Below, piece by piece: positions 1 through 13,054 of a DNA stretch of 64,000 nt. The DNA lies in NCBI GenBank assembly GCA_963930775.1, contig OZ005689.1, positions 12,648,923 through 12,712,922 on the forward strand, read 5' to 3'. Origin of the DNA: Cliona cf. orientalis. Lineage: Eukaryota; Porifera; Demospongiae; Clionaida; Clionaidae. How positions within the stretch are numbered: the stretch's first letter is position 1; each line of letters begins with the position of its first letter. The notes beneath the pieces are model-generated. The model made no database searches, had not been told where the DNA came from, and was given only the letters and a program-made list of their open reading frames with translations. A program made the translations under genes and the position numbers.

Positions 1-3000
1 TCCAAGGTGGAGATTGATGGTACCCCAGTTGGGATTTCCCATCATCCACACAACATTGTCACCAGCAGGACTGTTTCTATTTGGGGGGCGACCTGAGCAT
101 ATATACAATAATAATAATTACTATAGTGTTAATAGTAACTTAATGGTATAGTAATATTTTAAGTGCCACGCCTTGAAGGTTGCCCATGCATTCACAACAT
201 ATTTGACAATGTATTTCAGTTTTAATTAGTAATTTTGTGAGCTTTGGCATTCCATAAACATGCCATGAGCTACTAGCTAGTTCCAAAACTTCTCATTACA
301 GTACTCTCAGCTCTGGAACAACAGGGCCAGATCAGTAACTTGGTGGCAACTGTTCATGCTGATAATCAACAATTGGTACTTTTCAAGTCTGATTATACAA
401 TTTTATAGGACGATTTGTATCATGATACTCTCATTTATTACGGATGGAAGACAATTATGATGGCAAATACGGTATCACAGTACTTATAGGGTTTAACGGT
501 TGATAATCAACACCTTAGTATCAGTGGTATATTGCCCATTACTAGCTGAGGGGGGAGGGGGCTTACGGAGCCCCCCCCCCCCCCCCCCCCCCCCCCCACC
601 ATTGGACACACCACTGCTACCAAACCCTTAATTAGAAGCTGAAGTCTTCAAATCTCACAAATCTGAAATCTTGAAAAAAATTCTGTATATTATCTTTGTA
701 CAGTGGAATCCCGCTAAATGGACACCCCTCAACAGCAGACACTTGCATTATAACAGACAATTCTGAATGTCTGGACTGTATTTCAAACCCCCTCAACAGC
801 GGACACTCCGCTATTCCGTATAACAGACACTTATTTTGGTCTCGTTCGAGCCTGCACAGTATAGTAAATGACCTCCCATGATGGACAGTTAGGCCACACC
901 CACCATTAAAATCTGTCAGATTCAGCTACCATTAACTACAGTAAAGCTTAATGTCTCAATGTCTTGCTTAGGAGCTGTTAGTTGACAGATCTCTCATCAA
1001 TATGGTCTTTTTCGTTGTCGACAGTAGTGCTTAATCCTAGCTGGCTGCTATTGTAGAAGGGGCATGGTAAACCATTAATCCCTGAGCAAAGGACACCTCG
1101 CTACAGCAGACAAATTTTTTGGTCCCAATGGTGTCTGCTTTAGAGGGTTCCACTGTATATTCCCACGCTTGCATTCATCATGTGAGCTATACATATGTAC
1201 GTAGGTTTCTTGAACCTGAACTAGCAGCTGCTGAAACTGAGTGCTCAAATCCCAGAGTGAGCTAAAAACTAACTAGCTAGCTATACCGCCTCTCTAGTAA
1301 CAGATTCTCTATTTGCTAATATTACAGAATAATAATAATTAAATTAATATGATGGTAAATAATTTAAAATGTCATAGCTACTTATGAAATCTAAAAAAAA
1401 CTCAAAGGAAATCCGGAAATCTGAAGTGATATCTTGGGATTTCGAAGTCTCATACATTTTTCAGGTGTCACGGTTTCGAAACCCTCTCATGAAATCCATC
1501 ATTCACCATATAAAGTTTACATTGACAATATTATAATGACTATTCATACCGGTCAGCACCAATAATCCATACGGAGAGTCATTGTACTGCAGCTCTGCCT
1601 TCATATGGCGCCTGAGCTTCGTTTCGTCCCGCACAAGTGTGCCTAGTCCAAGTGAGTAAGCCAAGACCTGTGTGGGTAGTGAGTACATGCATAGCATACT
1701 GAAGATTAGCAACATCTATGGACCAGGTATGGTTGATCCTTCTAGCACCATGTACCACACAAGTAGTAGCCAAATATTTGATAAGAACTACATTAGGCCC
1801 AACAATGAGTGAATGTGGACATGAGCTCGCATGTTGCTCTATCCATGCATTGCACTACTGGGAATTTATCAACCTTTTGTTACCTCACTATAATGCTGTA
1901 TATTCATCAAGCAATTGAGAAAAAAACTTTTTTTTTTCCCTACCTGGGAGTAGAAGCTGTCTGCCATAATGGCTCCTGGAGTTACTGGATCTCCCTCCAG
2001 ACACATCTGTCCTGCAGGGTCCTCCTCATCCTGTGCATCCATCTTGCTATCTGCTCCAGCATCTGAGATGTTGAACACTTCCAAGTGACTTTCATTTACA
2101 AACTTCTTGTAATCAAAGTCCACAGTTGAGTATGCGTTGTAGTGTTGAGCTGTTTCGTTCCAGAGGAAGTTATCCAATGCCACTTGCCCATCTAGAAATG
2201 CCTGATGACACTGAGTAGCAAACTCCACATCACCTTTAAGTAAAGGAAGCCACAATGGTGGTAAACCTGAAGGGGTACTTACAAAGAAAAAAGAAACAAA
2301 GATGTCTGTCCCCTTACAAGAGCACACTAGCAGTGGAGTTAATTCTTCCAATATGGACACAAACCTTAAAAGATTATGTGAGTTCCCGTGCTGCATGCCC
2401 TTTTTGGAATAGTTACCTCTCGGTTCTATTATGTGTTTCCAAGTGTATAGCTACTTACCCATTTGATAAGCCAACCGCTCCGCTGCCAGCATAGCCAGTA
2501 GGTGAAAGGCACTGCTGTATGCAGAATATTTATAAGCATTCAGTCCAAGGATGTCATAAGTAGTTTGCAAGTGGCTAGGGAGCTTATCAGTAATACTGAT
2601 ATTCATGTGCCACTCAGCAGCGAGCTTAGCATGGGGCCACAGGTCCTGAAGAACAGCCGAGGTGACATTCGTATCTGGGTGCCATGTCTGGAGCTCCAGC
2701 AAGTAGACAATGAACATGGAAGAGACGTCTGACATGCTACGGCCACACCCAAATTCCACTTTCTGAAGGTGGAGGTACATATTATTATAATAATTATATA
2801 ATATCATTATATAGAACACTGCATGATGCATTACAGAAGTATCTACTGGATGAGTGGAGTCCCTACCCCTGAAAATTTAATAAGCATCACATTTCAGTAT
2901 GGAAAACTAGCTGATGTACTACACACTGGAGAGCACTTATCCCACATGAGCATTGCATAATATCATTCTTCGTACTTGCAGCAGAGTGCGGATCAATCCA

Positions 3001-6000
3001 TTGTTTTATAGCGTAATTGCTGTGCAATAGTAGATTGTATGTGTTCAATTATGCACCTCTCAGTATAAAATAATGCTTATGCACACTTGAGATTGAGACT
3101 TGGTTGTGCAAGTATACTGTATTGTTATGCTTATTTCAGAGTTGGGTGTCCTTAAGGACTCCACCTTTCCAGTCGTTACCCCACACATATGCGTACTAAG
3201 AGATAATGTAATCGGTTGCATCAATTTCTATCTGTCGTTGTCAGTTGACAAAAATTGCCAGATCTGAGTGACTAATAATCACAACATATCCATCAAAACT
3301 ATCGAAAAGCTCACTTCATTATGCTTCAAATTTTTGGGTAAGCCCCACGAGCGTAGCAAACAGTGCATTTTGTTGACCATGTCTATCATGCATGGAGTAG
3401 GCTCTCAGAAAAAAAAAACTCCACTTGGCCAGATTTTTGGAAGGATTGGGTAGCTATGAGGCTGCAAGCTCAGGTGGATTTGGGATTTAGGCTGCAAGGA
3501 ACATATTTATTTATTATATCTGCTACTAACAGTGCAACATGCATGAGAATTAGCATGGTAATGGATAGCTATCATACATGCAAACATAATAATATTATGA
3601 GTATATGAAACAATATTAATATGACAGGTTCTCTATACCTTAATAATTATATAGGTAGCTGACCTTTGGTATTAGCGGAAATTGGAAACAGTCACACCTC
3701 AACTGTTCCTGGATCATCCCGTTGGGAAGTTGGAACTTTGCCCAGGCATAGAGCTTGTTGATGGTGGAATTGGGAAAGATGGTAATATATGGGATGTGAC
3801 GTTCTCCATCATTGTGGACTGAATCTGGGGAGAAGTAAGTTCAACCTTTCAATTAATGAACCATAGATTTAGGTTAGTAGCTATAATAAGCATATGTGCT
3901 TATGAAGAAGGTTGCACTTATAAGAAAGGTACATGCTTACTAACCAAAGTCAATGATATAGTAGCTCTATAGGCACACACAATATACAACTCTACTAACG
4001 CTTAGCTCCTCCTATTATCACTAGAGTGTCACACACAGCTATAGTTTGCGATTTACATGCACCAATTAGGTAGCAAAATTTAGAGCTTCTGGTGAAAATG
4101 TGGCATAATCAGGATATTACACACTTGAAATACTCACCAACGTTAGCACAATCATATGATTCCCACTGTCTCCACCTCCCATCAGCCAGCCAAAAGGCAG
4201 ATCTGTGCATTAAATGGTTATTCATGTGACAGATTCCCAGATCTGTCTTATTCTCAGAATGCATGGGTCTCAGTCCCAGATGTGTCTTATTCTTGGAATG
4301 CATGCTCTCATTACCCCGCGTGCGCGCATACGCAGCGGGGGGTAAAGCAATCGATTTGTCTGTTATCTATTATCTGTCAGCATAAAAATCGGCAATGGGG
4401 AGGATATTTATTAAAAGTATATAAGGCTAGACAAGGACCAGGTCATCCAGACTGACTGTAGAAACTACGATCTCATGACCATCAGGTACCTTATGTGAGA
4501 TAGACTATTGATGAACATATCTTGCATGACAGCTGGTAAGGAGGAGTCAAAGAAGGGTCTATGAAGAGCCTGAATGTCCTTCACAGCAGAGGTGAGATCA
4601 TTTCCAAGGAGGTTGGCTGCATCGACAGAGTCATTGATAAGTTGGCTATAAAAGTTACCTGCAAGTAAGCAATATAAATCCGAAGTGATACAGATTTCCA
4701 ATTATATAACAGCCAAAGGTTGATCATGCACAGAGAGCCTTGTTCAGTATCTACACTAGCGATATTGAATCCTAGCAAGGTCTGCATAAAATCCAGAAAA
4801 CATCAGTGCCTTCCTTATAATTATTAATTCTAGTAGAAGGCACCAGAAATTATCATAGTGCTATACCAAGATTGATTATAATATTATGTAGGTAGGCAGG
4901 GGTGGCACAGAAGGTGAAGCTGGTGTGGCTATAGCCCTACCATTTCTCAAGGCATGGAGGCATAGCCCCACCACTAGTTTGTAATGGATATGGTAAGGTG
5001 TTGTCAAGCTCTAACAATTTAGCACAGGCAGCGGATCACCACACTGTAGACTAATAACGAAGGGTTAAAGTTTTTATAACTGTACACTTTGTTCTTCTAA
5101 CTCCAAAAGTGGGTGTGCCCATTCCAAAAATTTCACCACGCGCTTACGCGCACAAACTTATTATACCTAAGCCCCACCACGTTTAATATACTTGTTCCGC
5201 CCCTGATAGACAGAGAGCCTAACTCTTAGCAGGGTAAATTAAAAATCTGAGCACTCAATCTCCTTTCCAGTAGCTATGCCACATGGACCAAGGATTAGTC
5301 ATGAGTGTTTTACCAAGGATGTGTACCTATGTACACTGTAGCTATTTGGGCTAAAACAATAATCGTCAGTCTATTGATTGATTTGAAACAACACACCACA
5401 ATAGGTGCAGCAGGATTTAATCAATTAGCTACTTATAACTAAGGTTTTTGACTGTACCTTTTGCACATCAATTAGTCATCACCAATGCATGCAAGCATGC
5501 ACTAGATCTACATATTATACCTTTATTCAAACATATAATATCCGAGTATACTAGTGACACAAAGAGAAGCACACTTTTTGTGAGCTTTAACACACTAATC
5601 AATTAACTAATGAATTTTATACATTATATATACTGTGGTGTGTTTGTTGAGTTTTGTATAAGGTGATGTCAATATTATGTCATGAATTTTTAGACCTATT
5701 GAGACGCTGCGAACAGCCTAGGTTCACAGTCATGACCAAAGCCCTCCTAGGAGTCCTATTCAGTCGAGAACTAACCAGCTCACAGTTGAGTCCCACCACC
5801 TCCGATCGAGAGTGAAGTTACTGGATTTGAACTATATAGTTACTTTGGAAACTAGAGCTCTGTAGAGCACATACTGCGTGCGCGCACATTGCGAAATCCA
5901 TAGATTTACTTTCGGTGCATGGCTATATTTTTGTGAACTCGAGAGAAATAGAAAATTACGCTGCAAGTTAGTTATCCCGGTGACACTTGAAACAGTGCTC

Positions 6001-9000
6001 TTTGCACCCAGAACTATAGCCCAGACTAGCTACATAGGAAGACATGAACTTGTACCTTTTTTTTGTTGTGATATATAATAGTATAACTATCTTACATAGT
6101 GATTGGTTCCATGAGGCTTCAGATTTCAGTCACTATAGACGTCATTTAGAACATGGACGATCTTTACCAGTCACACGTTTGTTAGTTGTGCGCATGAGCC
6201 GAAAGCACAATGGACATGCATCTATGCATTGATGGGCACTGTCGATAGGCGTGGCTACGGTGGCCAACAAAAAGGCACTATTTGTGACGTATGTGGACCG
6301 CATCCCTCGATTTGACACACACTGAAGCCAGTTTTCGCCGAATTTGATTGATTCGTTATGCTTATGAGTCACTTAGATGTCTACATCTCGAGATATGGCG
6401 ATTTTTGTGCTAATGACAATGACTACAATGACGACGACATGACCGATTACTTTATCCCCTTGCACATGCGCGCGGAGTAATTACCATCACTCCTACACTC
6501 CACTGCAACCAGGGCCCAGTAGCTCATGCAGTTGGTAAGAGTGTCTGACTAGATATCATAAGGTTCTGGGTTCAATACCGGCTGGATCATGAGATTTTCT
6601 CTTTCCATTAGCTTCATAAAATTTCTCTCTTACCTGCTATGATAACATCACCCTTTACCAGGCTTATGGTAATGACTGTGCAAACACTGTTTGGATTGTA
6701 CGGAATCCCGGGAGCAAGTGGTGTCCAATAACGGCCCCTAGTTTACTTCAGACAAATTTTATGAATTCATGAGACGCAATTGCGCACATGGTGTAAAATA
6801 TACGACATATATATGTATGTATGTATGCATATATGAACGTATACATACCAACGTGTAGGCCAAGGAAATCTCTATCCGGGAAGAACCAGCCCAAAACAAT
6901 GGTGATCTTGGCTGTCCCATTCGGAGCCACAGGCACACTGGCTGAGGCGGCCCCTGTCACATAGCTACCACTGGAGGCTCCTGACAACTGGCCTTTTGAT
7001 TCAAACTCATGCCAGAGTGTAAAAGAATCATCAGAAGTTCCGAACGATGATGTTGCCTGCATGAATGGGAGAGAAGAGGGGAAGATAGAGAAGGAAATTG
7101 TGGGAAACAGAGGGTCCGGGGAGATTGAGGGTGAGGAGGGATGGAGAGGGGAATAGAGGAAGGGAGAGGGGGAGATTGAAGGTGAGGAGAAGAGGAGACG
7201 GGAATAGAGAGATATTGAGAAGGGAGAGAGGAATTAAGATTGAGGTTGAGGAGAGGGAAACAGAGACATGGAGAAAGGTGAAGAGAAGTTACTGATCTTA
7301 TTCTTTACACTAGTTCCTCTACAATACATGTATACAACAGCAAATAGGACGAACTTTCTACTGGCTGCATAATTGAAACTCTTTTACCTCCTCATCTGAG
7401 AAAATACACAGAGAGATGTTTCCATTTGCCGAGGAGCCAGGAGCATCACGATTTAGAGTGATGCAGTTGTCAATAACTGACCATGTTCCCTGAAGAGGAG
7501 TGAGAGAGGGCCGGAAGAATAGAGAAATAATATAAGTATCAAGAAGTTTCATTCTACAGTTCAAACAAGAGACTTTTTGCATCACTTCACAAGATTAAAG
7601 AAAGAAAATGTCACATGCTACTGGTGCATTCCATGAATACCATAAAAGGTCGGAACCCAGGCTATTATAATAATTATACAATATACAAGGTACTTTTCGT
7701 TATACCTACATTGTACATGTACATGTACAATGTAGGTATAACTAAAAGTACCTTGACACCAGAATAGGAGCCACTCTTATGACCGTTCATTCGGACATCA
7801 TCAAATAAAGAACACGATTTGTTGGTACCATCATACGACCAGGACATACAAGAATCTGATTTGCTACAGTTATCAAAACAGTCCATTTCAGAAGTGACTT
7901 GGTGCTGCTCCAGGATGGAGCCTGGGATACTCTTAGTTAGAGTAGGGGTCATCTGTTGCTCAACTCGCTGTGTATCTGGCTCAATTCCAAGGGGAAGGTT
8001 GAATAAGAAAGAGGCATTCACGCTCATGGACAGAGGGTTGTGTATCACTGCAGTGAAAGCTATCGCGGGTGTGGCAGAGGTATTCATGTCATTGAATCTA
8101 TAATGAGGGTAGGCATGGATAGATATGTCCAGGGGGAGCCTACTGTCTTCAACATCTAGCCTAGACGTGGGGTGGGCCCCTGCAAATTACAAAACGGGAA
8201 GTGGGAAGGAGAAGGAGGAAGTAGGGGAGGAAGAAGGAAAGTGGAGAGGAGGAGGGTAAGAGGAGAGTAGAAAGGGAGGAGAAGAGGAGAAGAGGAAGAG
8301 AAGAAGTGAATAACATGATCCAACACATCTTATCAGGAAGTAGATAGTATGCAGTACCTTGGTACTGTAAGCTCTCCACTGCAGGTAGCCTGGTATCATT
8401 AGGGTGTGTCTGTAACACCACTGCCATACTGCCATCAGTTGTTGCAGTTCTCACTCCCATGAAGACATCATCAATCACCTGGATCTTGGCTGCCCCAGCT
8501 GGGTACTGGTTGAAGATGGTCCACTCATGGAACTTACCATCAGCTCTGAGCTCAATGGAGCCAGTAGATATACCTGTCATTGAAAAGGTATAATAGAGTT
8601 ATAATCATTAGCAGGTGATAAAATTTGCATGATCAAATTTGCTAATGAGGACTAATGACTATGAAAACAGTAGCAGTTTAGAGGTTTTTGAAGGAGGACA
8701 TACTACACACCACCTATTCTGCTAGACTTACCTCCGAGAGGGACACTGCTTCTCATACCCAAAGGAGGACTCACCAAATTCCCACCAACATTGTGGTACA
8801 GGTAGAGACATTTGTGCTTGTCAACCCAGGCTAGGTATGGTCCACTCACGTACTGAGACTCTAGATACCTGCAAGTAATGTTTTCTTTCTTACACCCATG
8901 CATGCGCTTGACTTGATTTAAGATACATGTATTCATAGCCCATTACAATGCACGTAACTCACTTCTAATCCACATCAGGATATGGGTTGCAACCTGGGTT

Positions 9001-10371
9001 TACTAATTTGGTTTATAAGTGGATTAGAGCGTAGTTATCTACTCTTGACTATAAATTACACTGCAATAACTTTTGACCACATTATATGAATTCTACTCAC
9101 CACACACACAAATTAAAAATGTGTCAAAATGTAATATGCAGGATGATGAATAATATTTAATGCATGCTAATAATAAGAACTCCTGAGCATGGGTTCAATC
9201 TTAAAGTACGAATATTATTATTGATGCTACATAGCTGCAATAACATAAATTTTATCACTTATTAATGGTGAGTACTCTCACAACCAAGCATGTGTATGAA
9301 TGATGAATTCAGGATTCAATGCTCACAAACTTTTTCCTCTCTATGCACTAAGATAACTCCAGCCTTAGACACTTAAAACCAAACCAACAAAGAACAAAGG
9401 ATTTGAGAATTGATTCATTTTGTGATTCATAGTATCATAGGGATAAATTATCGTTATAGCTAGGTACAGTATAATGGTACCGTATATTTTAAGCTGTTGA
9501 TATGTGATTTTCATTATGTCTAGATTACCAACTAGTCTCGTACCCAGCCCATATTATTATATCTGCATACGAAAAAATTAATGGTCTGGTTCCAAATTTT
9601 AATACTTGGCCTGGCCATGTGCCCAACAATGAGGAGTGTCCGATCAAATTGCTAAATGATTACATCATCACATCTATCAGCATCACAAAGTATACACACC
9701 ATGCTCAAGTCTTAATTGTACATAGTTGGCCCTCGGAATGGGAATCCAAAACTAAACGTATCATAAATAAACATTATGTGTCATGTGACATACTCACTTC
9801 TGCCTAACCCACATATTTGAACTTGGTGCACCAGGCCAGTTTCCCTCCTTGAGGATAGGGTCTGGGCACTAGCCTAAGACTACTTAACTTGGGATTAATA
9901 TAGGATTCAAAATGTACTTGAAAGAAATTAAAATTAATAATGACCACCATACTTGCAAGTTATGTCTTGAATGGTGAAGTTGTCAGTGCTCTTGACAATT
10001 CCATAGTTCTTGAACTTCAGACTAGCCAAAAGTGCTATCAGGGAGTCATCTGAGTCCTTTGGCTTATAGGTGTGGCTTGGTTCTTGCTTTGTGTCCAGTA
10101 AAGAGGGGTATGTGATTTTATGCGACAGCAATAATGTTGATGTTGAAAGGCTTGGTGAGGGAGTGGTGGAAGGTGATGTGCTAACAAGTACCACCAAATC
10201 AATGCCAGATGGACGGTACCACAGTATATAGAACACTAGGCAGAAAAAAGTCACAGCCAAAAGTAAGATGAGATGAGCATGGGCCCTGCAACCAATTAGA
10301 GAGATGACATCAGTATTAAACTTCCCCCCACCCACCCAATCAATTATTACATCATGTGCTGCAAAGCTCAT
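1..10371 (-). CDS. GH116 (DUF608) glycosidase, GBA2-like, membrane-anchored, with PAN/apple insert; 3' end outside window
   Basis: Thirteen exons (transcript order): 10371-9953, 8868-8732, 8573-8358, 8179-7752, 7489-7388, 7056-6849, 4658-4490, 4202-4138, 3824-3664, 2762-2459, 2233-1944, 1667-1550, 92-<1. Every junction has GT/AG and every phase fits, giving about 903 residues so far. Family marks are VPLGGISTGS in the N-terminal domain, DGRWRQWESYDCANV and TTYDILGLNAY in the barrel. By comparison with human GBA2, E574 (in QWESYD) is the likely nucleophile and D828 (in IMADSFYSQ) the likely acid/base. Family members cleave beta-glucosides such as glucosylceramide; the substrate here is unknown. 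One hydrophobic stretch (residues about 33-52, LILLLAVTFFCLVFYILWY) suggests a type II membrane anchor. The exon 7755-8179 region ends with an apple-like segment. The start is uncertain: an acceptor-like site near 10285 could mean an upstream first exon. Exon 3824-3664 uses a weak GTCAGC donor. Confidence 0.9.
571..597. repeat. poly-C run (27 bp)
   Basis: An uninterrupted C run following a G-rich stretch (550-560), in the last intron of the GH116 gene. G/C homopolymers of this kind recur in the window (43316-43380, 48448-48483, 56947-56971). Confidence 0.9.
699..1157. mobile_element. MITE with TACAGTGGAA termini (459 bp)
   Basis: The left end TACAGTGGAATCCCGCTAAA is matched in inverse at the right end (TTTAGAGGGTTCCACTGTA). 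Termini are TA...TA, as for Tc1/mariner-type insertions. The inside has short GGACAC/GCAGACA repeats and no transposase. It lies in the intron between the last two exons seen of the GH116 gene. Confidence 0.75.
4246..4305. repeat. short tandem repeat, two units
   Basis: Two copies of a roughly 30-bp unit containing CAGATnTGTCTTATTCT and GGAATGCATG, directly beside a fragment of the CCCCGCG element family at 4312. Intronic. Confidence 0.6.
5850..6484. mobile_element. MITE of the CCCCGCG / GAGCTCTGTAGAGCAC family
   Basis: Starts with ACTAGAGCTCTGTAGAGCAC and ends with CCTTGCACATGCGCGCGG. Other copies: 41892-42277, 57071-57458, and fragments at 4312-4365, 39640-39755 and 60868-60900. No coding capacity. 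Lies in the long GH116 intron 4659-6848. Confidence 0.65.
6511..6592 (+). ncRNA. tRNA-like sequence, probable SINE head or tRNA pseudogene
   Basis: It has a Pol III A box (TAGCTCATGCAGTTGG) and, about 45 bp on, a B box (GGTTCAATACC, fitting GWTCRANNC) at tRNA spacing. The T-stem has mismatches and the acceptor arms do not pair well, so it is unlikely to be a functional tRNA. It is intronic in the GH116 gene. Confidence 0.5.
7061..7290. repeat. polypurine tract in GH116 intron
   Basis: About 230 bp almost entirely G and A on the plus strand, so CT-rich in the sense of the host gene. It makes a run of spurious open frames of Arg/Glu/Gly. Confidence 0.8.
7752..7925 (-). other. PAN/apple-like domain segment inside the GH116 gene
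   Basis: Residues about 342-400 of the glycosidase, at the 3' end of exon 8179-7752. The segment has the apple spacing: DCFDNC, then C-MSWSYD, then C-SLFDD, closing with SGSYSGVK, which resembles the SGxxSGxK end of PAN domains. The flanking GH116 N-terminal fold resumes at once in the next exon (GTWSVIDN). PAN domains bind proteins or glycans. A location in the middle of the glycosidase N-terminal domain is not something I know from vertebrate GBA2. Confidence 0.7.
8196..8310. repeat. second polypurine tract in a neighbouring GH116 intron
   Basis: Again purine-only on the plus strand (GGAAGGAGAAGGAGG type), filling most of the short intron 8180-8357. Its CT-rich sense strand may double as an extended polypyrimidine tract before the next exon. 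Confidence 0.8.
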
Positions 10372-11457
10372 GCATTTAATAAATCCACTGCATATGCCAA
10401 TGAACAGGACGGACAGAATGGGACAGGATATATCTTACAGAAAGCATTATTGATTACACTTGCATGCAAGGCAAAGTCTATGGGATTCCATAAAGGCATT
10501 TGTCATTAATATCGCTCAGTTACAATGTTTTATGGTGTTCCGTGGCTTAATTTGCTCTCCATGACTATTCAATTTTCATGGAACTCCACAGAGAGAGAGT
10601 GCTATGAACACAAGACTAGTGAAATTAAAGACACGTAATATGTGCATGGGCAGGACAAAATGAATTCGTTCTTTTTTCATCACCATCCGCATAGATTTCT
10701 AGACTATCTCAAAACCTTCAGGACTAGTATAGGTAATAGTAAGGTTGTATTAAGTTAGGGGAAAATAGCACTTTGAAATTGGCATCTGTTTAATGATTAA
10801 CGTTAATAATTGTTCAAGGGGGTGAAATTTTATGGACCAATTGACTTTCTAAGTGCTGGTTTCCCATACAATATCATTATCACAATGCTAATATTCTCAG
10901 AATGGTTTAAATTCAGAGGATTTACTCGTGATGATAATTGTAATTTATTTAGTATACAGCATTTGTACATGACAAAGTGCAAGTATACTATTACAGCCCC
11001 ACCCAGCGATTTAATATTCTAATTAGTGGGCAGGATCTAGGCGAGCATGACCTCGATATTTCTTTTAATAGCTACTAGTTTGTAATCTGAATTACTAATG
11101 ACCACCCGCTCGCATGCAAAATTAAAAATTGGTTATTGCCTTGACATACATACACATATCTGTCACAGTCCATAGTGATACCAGCAGGGAGAGCAGCTTT
11201 TGTATGGGGCGGTGTGCATGCAGGCAAATATTAAACTACAATTAGAGGGGACGTGGCCACATGACACACTCGAAGATAAAAATAGTGCTGGTTCGCGAGA
11301 CTACGTATACCTACAGTGTTCCCTCTCGCGATCAAGTACCCAACACAGGTGAGATCAAGGTCAAAATTGGGGCCCGGATTAAATTTAGATCCCGGTGTCC
11401 ACCCCTTGAACTCAAAGCAACCTATCCTGGGGAGCAAATTATGTCCGATCCAGTATA

Positions 11458-11711
11458 ATGCACCTATCAATATATTGCCCCAGGTACCACCACACGGGCA
11501 AGGGTGGGGGATTTGACCTAGCTATGTGAAATCAATTGCCTCTCCCCTGGAGCGAATGCTAGGATCAAATGCCCCCATTAGGACTGTATATTTCCCCCCT
11601 ACTATCTGTAAATATTGATCAAATCCCCCTGATCCGGTCAAACACAATCAAATCCCCCACCTTTTGCCAGTGGGATGGTATATAGGTGGGGCAAAACATT
11701 GATAGGTGCAT
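11458..11711. mobile_element. MITE with ATGCACCTATCAAT termini (254 bp)
   Basis: The left end ATGCACCTATCAAT...GGGTGGGGGATTTGA is matched in inverse at the right end (TCAAATCCCCCACC...ATTGATAGGTGCAT), about 60 bp of imperfect inverted repeat. No coding capacity. Confidence 0.7.
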
Positions 11712-12675
11712 AATATGATAATGTGGCCCGCCGCTGACATAATATAATGGCTAACCTCTTATGCTCAGACTTGGTACTGTCCTTCATTATAGCAGCAATT
11801 TCAAAGTGAAGACTTGTCCCGCGCGCCACACCCCCCAATCCGAGGGATTGAAGGGCGTGGTTAGTGAATAATATGGGTGGGGTCAAGGCGCCGGGGAGCT
11901 GACTGCCCCTTCAAAATAGCTCCCCAATCATTCTAGCCTAGGCTCAAATGACCCTAGTTCCCTTGATTATAACCTAGTATGAATCCCCACCTAATTAGGA
12001 ATCATGATTCCCTCCAGGATAAGAATTTAATGTTTCACCTACATTTATGGTACGGTACTGGACGTCACAACGAATCCTCAACGGTAATGGTCGTCAAATA
12101 AGCACACTGCTCATCTCACGGCAGATGCACATGCAAAACGCGGAGTAATACGCTCTAGAGTCCGTCCAAACATGGTATGGTAACTGCAAGTATCGATTTC
12201 ATGAAATATGTCCTTTCTCGGTATCCATTTCATGAAGCACGCAAATCATTCCCAGATCCCACATGCAGTGTGCAGAGTCCCGGGCCCGCCTATCTGGATA
12301 TGCCCATTGTCGTTTACGGAGTCCACCTAGTGAAGGGAAACGGGCTCTCAGCTGCCTCGAAGAATGTTGGGATCGACTAAGTTCACCCCGTTTGAAACGG
12401 TTACGTCATTGGTCCCACCCACTTCACGCGGCCCGCGCAGCGCATCGTTGGCCGCCGCTAGTACTTGCACTCTGAACCACCCATAACACCAAAATTAATT
12501 TTGCCATCAATAAAGAAGTCTGACAGAGCTAGAGCTAGGGAAGATTGTGTCTGTCAGTTTGTGCTATGGCCTGAAGAAGAGGTAGTAGTACAGCAGGGAT
12601 GTTCACGCCTGGAGGAGCTTGGATTGTTCCCATGTAGCAGACCTCAGTACTGCAAAGGTACGTGCACTCATCTTT

Positions 12676-13054
12676 GGGCTATTCCAGATAATGAGGATAC
12701 ACTCCTACGGAGGAAGGTTGATTAGTATTGTAGGATCAAGATTTAAGGAAGTATTGAGGGCATTTTTATGGATTTTAATGAGGTATTGTAGGCACCATTG
12801 TAGATAGTAATAAAGTATTGAGGGGGGATGGCAGTGAATGATTAGTATAATTTGATGGAGTAGCTGGTCAGGATATGGAGGAATTACTATTAGTTTTGTA
12901 GGATGAAATCGAGATTATTGATTAGTCTTATAGGGTAAAATGAGCAAATTGATTAGTCTTGATGGTTATTTTTGCACTTTAATTGGTATTTAGGGTAATG
13001 AACATAATATATCTCTTCCTCCATAGGGGTGTACGCCTATTATCTGGAATAGCC
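12676..13054. mobile_element. Nested MITE in left arm, GGGCTATTCCAG termini
   Basis: Left end GGGCTATTCCAGATAAT and right end ATTATCTGGAATAGCCC are inverse. It splits ATCTTTATTAAAATTAAT, present uninterrupted (inverse) in the other arm near 14200, leaving TTT on both sides: a 3-bp target duplication. Confidence 0.75.

Noticed and set aside
6511..6592. Functional tRNA gene
   Set aside because: T-stem mismatches and unpaired acceptor arms.
7098..7295. Arg/Glu-rich open frame
   Set aside because: Translation of the polypurine tract; no domain, within a well-supported intron.
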